Shown: piece after piece, positions 6,919 to 12,013 of the stretch
Layout of the letters: every line of letters starts with the position of its first letter
Position numbering within the stretch: position 1 is the first letter of the stretch
From: Goniomonas avonlea
Taxonomy: Eukaryota; Cryptophyceae; Goniomonadida; Goniomonadaceae
Reading direction: 5' to 3'
NCBI GenBank assembly: GCA_003573635.1
Contig: QUTJ01031475.1
Location: 1 to 12,013, forward strand
DNA: 12,013 bases
Made by a program: the position numbers and the translations under genes
Notes under the pieces: generated by a model
The model's input: only the letters and a program-made list of their open reading frames with translations
What the model was told of the DNA's origin: nothing
Databases searched by the model: none

Positions 6919-8744
6919 ATGCGACCAAAGTCGCAAGCCGCTGCTGGTGCTGATAATGTTGGGGATGAGGCCATGGGCAAGCAAGGGATGTGTTCGGGCT
7001 GCGAAGCTGGTGAGTTCTCTACCCTCGTTTCTCTTGCTCTCTCTTCCTGGCGGCAGGGCCACCGGTTCGCCTTCCCGTGTCTCATGAGCGTGCCCCGTCT
7101 TCTGTCCTGGCGGTCGCGGGTCCCTTTTCTTCTGCTTCTTCTCTCCCCCCCCCCCCCCCCCCCCTCCCTCGCTCCCTCCTTCTCTCCCGCTCTCTCACTC
7201 ACCCCCCCCCCAGTCCCCACAGATGTGCAGATGAGTGTGTGCGTGGGCGGATGCGTGTTTCTGCCATTTGATCCTGCTTGCCAAGCAGGACTGGGTCCGG
7301 GAATTGCCACGTGTTTCGTGTCTCGTTCGATCAGAGTGCTTGTTTCATCTCAGACAAAGGCTTTTGAGCCTTGGCGCCGTCGGTTCACTATGGGGAATTT
7401 CATACCCTGTACACCGAGTGTGAGGTGTGAGTGTGTCCTGACCTGCCCCGATCTCTCCACCACTGCTCCTGGCCGATTCCTGACCGACTATGTTGCTCAG
7501 TCACAGTACCTGACCCTCTCGCCGCAGACACGATGCACATCCCCCTGGACGCAACAAGCCAGGCTCCCGGCGCACGCCGTGCGTATGTGTGCACACGCTG
7601 CCAAGGCTGGGACGCCGTGTGTGACTGGTGCGGCAAGCTGGTCTCTTTCGACCTCGGTGAGGGCGAGCCCTGCCCCCACTGCCACGCCCTGCGAAAGACT
7701 GCGCCCCCGAAGAGCGAGGGTTTGTTCGCGCGCATGCTGGACAAAGTCCTGGGCGGTGGCGACTTTGATAATGACAGCGTCTCTTCGGGAGAGTTCAGGT
7801 CAGTGCCAAGGTTTTCGTCCTGCGGGGCAACTCTCAGTGGAAAGTGTCGGGGCCAGTGCCAGTGCCAGTTCCAATGTCATCCCCAGTCAGTTCAGTGTCA
7901 GTGCCAGGTGCAATGTCAGTACGTTCGCGGGCTTTTCGTCGTATAAGACTCACTTCTATTCTCGCGCTTCGCGCTTGACAGAGACACGCTAGACAAGGCC
8001 CGCTAGAACACGCAATCTTCCCCACAAAGACGCTGTGGGTGTCTTTTTTGACAGGGTGGGATTAGGCAGCATGCAGGGAGTCATGACGGCGTCCGCCCGG
8101 GACTGGCACCTCCCTATCTTCTCCCAGCCTCCTGCAGACCCTTGCTCTCAGTCCCTGTATATCTCTGTCCTCTTTTGTCGTTGCCTTCCCTGCGGCCAGG
8201 ACTGACCCTCTCCCTGGGACCCTCTCTCAGACCCCGGATCTCTCTCTCCTCTCGCTGTCTGTCTCTGTACTCTCTCTGTCCTCTCTCTGTCATGCGGCGA
8301 CTGACCTCTCCCTGCAGGGACCCTCTGTCTGCGGCAGACCCCGTGGCAGAAATCGACAGTGACGACGAGCAGCCGCGCGGCTGGCTGGAGGAGATGGTGC
8401 TGACGGACCCGGAGGACGAGGAGGAGCTGGAGCTCGACGAGGCCGGGGAGCCGGTGGACCCCGAGGCGGCGCAGGCACAGGAGCAGCGGCGGAAGCACAG
8501 GCTGATGAAAGCCAACGCGCAGTTGCACAGGGTTCGCAAGGCGAGCTGCTCGTGGTGCTATGACAAGTCGCACCACGTGCGCATGACCATTGGCGGGTCG
8601 TTCGCTCGCGACGGCTACAAGTGCCCTAATTGCCAAAACAAGACGCTGCCGTGCCGGTTCTGCGAAAAGGGCATGGCGCGGGGTGGTGATGGTTGGAATG
8701 ATGAACTCTGCCACATGTGCTCTGAGTTCTGCCAGAAAAAGTGA
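6919..8744 (+). CDS. Protein with two tandem four-CxxC zinc-binding modules and an acidic linker, 3 exons
   Basis: Exons 6919-7009, 7528-7798 and 8318-8744 join in phases 1 and 2 to give 262 residues. Module 1 has CSGC (25-28), CTRC (52-55), CDWC (62-65) and CPHC (79-82). Module 2 has CSWC (198-201), CPNC (223-226), CRFC (233-236) and CHMC (252-255). Gaps between pairs are 23-6-13 and 21-6-15 residues, so the modules look like copies of one fold, each able to hold two zinc ions. Between them, residues 131-170 are rich in Asp and Glu (IDSDDEQ, DPEDEEELELDE). I do not recognise the family. It lacks the glycines of the DnaJ CxxCxGxG domain, and whether it is a RING, PHD or ribbon type cannot be told. 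The acidic linker suggests binding of a basic partner, which is inference. The two introns are 518 and 519 nt, much longer than in the LRR gene, and are pyrimidine-rich. Confidence 0.85.
7145..7211. repeat. Poly(C) and pyrimidine-rich tracts in intron 1 of the CxxC gene
   Basis: There is a run of 20 C at 7145-7164 and a second of 10 C at 7202-7211, separated by CT-rich DNA. The tract lies within the 7010-7527 intron. The lengths of such runs are prone to sequencing error. Confidence 0.85.
7840..7925. repeat. Degenerate CAGTGC/CAGTCAG short-period repeat in intron 2 of the CxxC gene
   Basis: CAGTGCCAGTGCCAGTTCCA is followed by further CCAGTCAG, CAGTGTCAGTGCCAG and AATGTCAGT elements. The tract lies shortly after the donor of the 7799-8317 intron and is taken as simple-sequence DNA. 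Confidence 0.6.
8026..8049 (+). other. Stem-loop followed by a T run, inside an intron
   Basis: AAAGAC (8026-8031) pairs with GTCTTT (8041-8046). Two more pairs (one G-T, one C-G) close on a 5-base loop, and T continues to 8049. It looks like a polymerase III or intrinsic-type terminator, but I find no tRNA or box A/B-like gene upstream within the 7799-8317 intron. Confidence 0.3.
8155..8310. repeat. CTCTCTGT-rich tract before the last exon of the CxxC gene
   Basis: Repeated CTCTCTGTC and CTCTCCCTGGGACC motifs fill the 3' third of the 7799-8317 intron and end in CTGACCTCTCCCTGCAG. The last part is a good candidate branch point (CTGAC), pyrimidine tract and acceptor. Confidence 0.7.
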
Positions 8745-8745
8745 A
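8740..8745 (+). promoter_or_regulatory. Candidate poly(A) signal AGTGAA overlapping the stop codon
   Basis: AGTGAA contains the TGA stop (8742-8744) of the CxxC gene. It fits AGTRAA, the poly(A) signal described for Giardia, which likewise lies on or just after stop codons. No AATAAA follows nearby. Confidence 0.5.
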
Positions 8746-9053
8746 CAATTTTGTTGGGGGTTGGGAAGTTGGGCCGATGCGGCTAATTAACGAGAATGAA
8801 TCAGCTCATGTACACTTAAATACGCGCCTTTGCCTGTGAGAGGGAAGAGCAATGCAGTTAATTGGACGAGAATGTGCTTTGCCTGTTGGGAGAGAGAGTT
8901 GGGCAAGAGGCGCGGGGGTTGCCCCTGGGCATAACGTCCAATCGAATTGCAACAGTCTGAAGGGGGGTGGGTGTGCACATCGACAAATCCAGGTTCAAAA
9001 ATTGAGACAGTTGGGATGGCAACGCCACAGATTCGCAATAAGTTTTTACTCCG
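8745..9053. repeat. Intergenic region between convergent genes, with an imperfect duplication
   Basis: No gene is seen in these 309 bp. Two similar blocks occur in the same order. The first is ATGCGGCTAATTAACGAGAA (8777-8796) with CTTTGCCTGTGAGAGGGAAG (8828-8847). The second is ATGCAGTTAATTGGACGAGA (8852-8871) with CTTTGCCTGTTGGGAGAGAG (8877-8896). The first copy has about 28 extra bases between its two parts. The rest appears unique. Confidence 0.55.
9045..9050 (-). promoter_or_regulatory. Candidate poly(A) signal AGTAAA 3 nt after the KH gene stop
   Basis: On the minus strand the stop TAA (9056-9054) is followed by CGG and then AGTAAA. This matches the AGTRAA pattern seen at the end of the convergent CxxC gene. 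Confidence 0.5.
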
Positions 9054-10094
9054 TTAAAGCCAGTCTCCCCACGAGGTGTTAAAGTCTGCAAGTGCATCTT
9101 CTGCCTCGGCTTTCGGATCAAATTTGCGTCCACCGAATCGACTCACAGTCTCACGAACAATTCTGCGCCCCTTCTCCAACGCTTTGCGCTGGAGTGCGAG
9201 CTCCACATCAAGAAAAGCCTGCTCTTGCTCGAACACAAGAGTGGTCACACAAAACCTTTGGCGGACCTGTGGAAGCAATCGGTGGGGCAGGTTCTTGAGG
9301 CGTCGACAGGTGACCCTGCGCCTCTTCCTTTCTCGCGGAAGCCGCACTTCCTTGAGACGCTCTGCCACCAAACCACGCACCCCGTCCCTCGGCCCAGTTC
9401 TATGCACCCAAGCGGTGCTCTCGGCTTTCTGCCGCAAAAAGTCTGCCCGGGCCTCAGAGATGCGGCGGACCGCGGATTCCAGAGCTGCAGCCAATTTCTG
9501 CGCTGGCTCGAGAGGACCAGTGACGGTGGTTGGTTCCGTGGTGACAGAAAGTCGGGATGGAAAAGTCAATCCCACACCCGGATGACACACCAACAGATTG
9601 GCGAGGTTCCGACCGCGGCGACCGATCAAGTGCGGCAGCATGTGCTTGGGCAGCATCACTGAGACTTTCTGGCGGGTCGGTGTATGACCCTGGGAGGATG
9701 GCAGCGCAGTCAAGGAGAATGACAGCGCAACGACTGCGTAGATAATACAAAGAAGTGAGAGCTTGCTCGCGTCGTTATCACCTCCATCCCCGGTTGTCAG
9801 AGCGCGCAAAACTGGCTGCAAGCACGCGAGGTGGTCCGGAAGCGGCGTAACAGCCCAGGCCAACGCTGGACCCTTGCCGCAAACACAAACATGTTCGGCT
9901 GAGCTCATTATGCGCCGAACCAACTCGTTGGGTGTGGCGCAGCCCTGCGCGGAGAAAAGCGCGTTCGCGACGCATTGAATGCGACAGCTCCAGGTGCGTC
10001 GTTCCGTGGGAACCAAGAGTGATTGGAGTCCCGTCGGAGACAATAGGCCACACGAAGGACCACGAGAACCCCAGTGCAGTAGTTCACACTGCAT
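9054..10094 (-). CDS. KH-domain protein, single exon, start uncertain
   Basis: The frame is open from 10448 to the TAA at 9056-9054, but the first in-frame ATG is at 10094, giving 346 residues; I use that start with reserve. Residues about 143-212 (9668-9459) form a KH RNA-binding domain: a strand (VSVML), then LIGRRGRNLANL with the GxxG loop GRRG, then VGLTFPS, a strand VTVTG-like (TTVTGPL), and a helix (KLAAALESAVRRI). Downstream are basic stretches (RERKRRR) and a charged helical region ending in FGGRKFDPKAEAEDALADF. It probably binds single-stranded RNA or DNA. The upstream frame (10095-10448) reads like protein in part but lacks an ATG and crosses the first exon of the opposite gene. A spliced leader exon or another start is possible. 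It has no introns, unlike all its neighbours. Confidence 0.65.
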   Translation of the reverse strand: MQCELLHWGSRGPSCGLLSPTGLQSLLVPTERRTWSCRIQCVANALFSAQGCATPNELVRRIMSSAEHVCVCGKGPALAWAVTPLPDHLACLQPVLRALTTGDGGDNDASKLSLLCIIYAVVALSFSLTALPSSQGHTPTRQKVSVMLPKHMLPHLIGRRGRNLANLLVCHPGVGLTFPSRLSVTTEPTTVTGPLEPAQKLAAALESAVRRISEARADFLRQKAESTAWVHRTGPRDGVRGLVAERLKEVRLPRERKRRRVTCRRLKNLPHRLLPQVRQRFCVTTLVFEQEQAFLDVELALQRKALEKGRRIVRETVSRFGGRKFDPKAEAEDALADFNTSWGDWL

Positions 10095-10296
10095 GTCGCT
10101 CTGTGGTGGTTGCGTGACTGCCTTTTGTCTTGGAGCTGAAAGCCCGCTGTTGATCTCAACGAACACAAGGGCTCCTTGAGCCAAGCCAACAAGTCCATTA
10201 CCGACATCCGGGTGGTGTACGATAAGTTTGTGCAACAGGGATAAGGCTCCGATAAGCCCAGCCACCACACTGCAGTCCCAAGCCAGCTGTCTCGGG
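10095..10296. promoter_or_regulatory. Probable divergent promoter between the KH gene and the Sel1-repeat gene
   Basis: If the KH gene starts at 10094, these 202 bp separate two divergent start codons. No clear promoter motif is seen. Part of the tract may instead be coding for an N-terminal extension of the KH protein, since that frame stays open. Confidence 0.35.
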
Positions 10297-12013
10297 ATGC
10301 ACAGTTGCCACTGGCACTGGCTGCTGTACTTGGCCTCCAGTCTTTGGTTTCTCGGGTCTGTTGACACACAGGACACAACTGCATCTAATGAACCAAAGCT
10401 GACGATCAAACACCCTGCATTTGGCCAGGTTTGTTCCTTCCTAGACACTGGAGACTGACGGCCCGAGCAGATAATCTACGGTGAAACTGACATTCATCTA
10501 GCCTTCGTCGTTGAAAATTTCCCTGAAGGTGAGTACCAACCACCAGCTTATTGTTTCGTTTGGACCCACACGGTCTGCAGGAGCAAGGGCTGTTGTGCAG
10601 CTCGGGCCCCCAGGGCCGCGTGTCACCCTCGACGATCTCTGGAGAAAGGTGCGCAAAGAATCTGATGCTTGTTCCGGACAATGTTGATACGCTGGGCATG
10701 TGACAGCCTGTGACGTTCCTGATTTGGTTCCCTGACCACGTTTACGGTCGCTTTCGCGCCACTGTGATTTTGGTTGACAAGTAAGCCTGCTTCTTCTGGA
10801 CCGCTCGCGAAATAACAGCGCAGGAATGATCACCGTCTTGGGGTTGAGTCCATGACTGAGTTTGAACGGAAGCAGTTGGTGATTGCGGCACCGGAGCCAG
10901 GAGAGGTCGGTATTTACTGCGAGACCCGCGTTGACAATCTGACACACGTCGCAGCAAGATGTGATTGATTTAGAAATTAGGTTGTTTGAGCTCAGGTACA
11001 CCATCACTATGCGTTTGTTGTTTTTACTGAATGCCTTGCAGTCAGCGGTACTTCAGCACGCAGCTCCCCAACACACTCCTCGAACGCGCAGGGCAGCTGA
11101 TCAAAAATGTGAGTGCCATTACGAGGCACGCAAACAATTTTTATTGTTCAACCCGACAAAGAGAACCCCTTACCGGCTTGTCACAGTCAGGGGTTATTGA
11201 TGCCACAATGCAAGCGGTTGAGGACACCGCTCATTTCCTTTTCATCAAGGGTGCGCTTGCGCTCTACAATCGCGATGCCCGAACTTTCCACTCGGTACGC
11301 CACGCGCGGGGGGGGGAGTGGACAATTCGAGGCAGTTTGCTGACGAGACACGACACTGTTGCCTGTTTGGTGGGTTGAATCAAGAGGAGGATGTTATGGG
11401 AGCCTACATCCATCCATTCCACGCCATTCACTTGCACTTTCCACACTGACTGTTGATGCAGGCTCGAGAACTGTGGGAGCAAGCTGCTTTCCAGGGGAGC
11501 AACAACGCCAAATACATGCTGGGTGTGCTGTCGGTAAGAGAGCGACCTGGTGATCCACGCCCCCAAGCACCCCCCCACCTCGGCCACTCCAGCCCGTCTG
11601 AATTCTCGGTGAGCTGCTGAAGCTTGCTCACTGTAGGCTTTGACGTTCGACCCCTCGATGACCGCGGAGGCGGTGCGGCTGTGGGAAGACTGCGCCGAAG
11701 GTGTGCGTTGTGTCGCGTCCGCCTCTGCCTCTGCTTCTCTGCAAGTTGGGTTAAATATCACGAATTGTCAAAGGCTGGCTGTCAACGGGGTTTGCTGAGC
11801 TGCACTTATGCTGTCGCCGCCGTTGACAGTTTCTGCGGTAACCCGTCGCACGCAGCGGGGCATCCTCTCTGCAGCATGGCGCTTGGCTCGATGCACTTCC
11901 TCGGTGTCAGCGACGGAAAAGGCGACTGTTACAAAGCTGCTCCTCACTTCCGCCAGAGCGCCACGACTATGGACAGGTTTCTCGATGCTGAGGTCTCCCT
12001 CCCCCTGTTGCAC
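10297..12013 (+). CDS. Secreted/ER Sel1-like repeat protein, 5' part, 11 exons, runs off right edge
   Basis: Exons are 10297-10428, 10471-10528, 10581-10648, 10707-10780, 10824-10905, 10955-10995, 11042-11108, 11187-11294, 11462-11533, 11637-11700 and from 11856 (possibly ending at 11976, before GTTTCT). Every junction keeps frame. Residues 1 to about 25 form a signal peptide with hydrophobic core LLYLASSLWFLGSV. Residues 30-138 look beta-rich (LTIKHPAF, VTFLIWFPDHVYGRFRATV) and match no family I know. From about 190 come Sel1-like repeats: ARELWEQAAFQGSNNAKYML, EAVRLWEDCAEAGHP, then MALGSMHFLG and AAPHFRQSA. Sel1 repeats are helical pairs that hold protein complexes together. With a signal peptide they are typical of SEL1L/Hrd3, the lumenal partner of the ER-associated degradation ligase, so that role is a reasonable inference but not shown. 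Early introns are 42-58 nt, later ones 78-167 nt. Confidence 0.85.

Noticed and set aside
7950-8050. A tRNA or other polymerase III gene ahead of the T run
   Set aside because: No cloverleaf, box A or GGTTCRANNCC-like box B could be found.
9908-10384. A 158-codon minus-strand frame with ATG codons, overlapping the KH frame
   Set aside because: Its composition is irregular and it is neither the KH frame nor continuous with a recognisable domain. It remains a possible source of an alternative first exon.
10906-10975. Continuation of exon 5 of the Sel1 gene to a TGA (reading GIYCETRVDNLTHV)
   Set aside because: It looked like an immunoglobulin-type end. However, a 49-nt GT..AG intron at 10906-10954 joins in frame to VIDLEIRLFELSQRYF, and the gene then continues into Sel1 repeats.

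Overview
The window looks like nuclear DNA of an intron-rich unicellular eukaryote. Coding sequence is broken by many GT..AG introns, most of the shortest being 42-58 nt. The long introns are full of microsatellite and minisatellite DNA. I see no prokaryotic operon, no transposon, no tRNA or rRNA and no CRISPR array. Two readable gene ends carry AGTGAA or AGTAAA on or within 3 nt of the stop codon. This is the AGTRAA poly(A) signal known from Giardia, so a fornicate metamonad with many introns (Kipferlia-like) is my best guess. That placement is an inference from two genes. Layout: (1) Positions 298-5018, minus strand, hold the 5' part (9 exons, about 817 codons) of a very large conserved protein of unknown function that runs off the left edge. 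Its introns carry a 29-bp minisatellite, a (GT)n tract, CCACC-rich DNA and a 32-bp minisatellite that repeats a splice donor. (2) Positions 5019-5296 are a divergent promoter region with five TTCCGA hexamers. (3) Positions 5297-6852, plus strand, encode a leucine-rich-repeat protein of the ribonuclease-inhibitor/NLR type. Nearly every 28-residue repeat is its own exon, and all introns between repeats are phase 1 at the same point of the repeat. (4) Positions 6919-8744, plus strand, encode a 262-residue protein with two copies of a four-CxxC zinc-binding module joined by an acidic linker. (5) Positions 8745-9053 lie between convergent genes and hold an imperfect duplication. (6) Positions 9054-10094, minus strand, encode a KH-domain protein with no introns; its frame stays open upstream to 10448 without an ATG. 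(7) Positions 10297-12013, plus strand, encode the 5' part (11 exons) of a protein with a signal peptide, a beta-rich N-terminal region and Sel1-like repeats, probably in the ER lumen. It runs off the right edge. Gene models were built by hand: splice sites were chosen so that both phase and protein motif continue. The genes do not form an obvious pathway. The most unusual content is in gene structure (repeat-phased introns, a splice site multiplied inside a minisatellite) and in the unrecognised duplicated CxxC protein.
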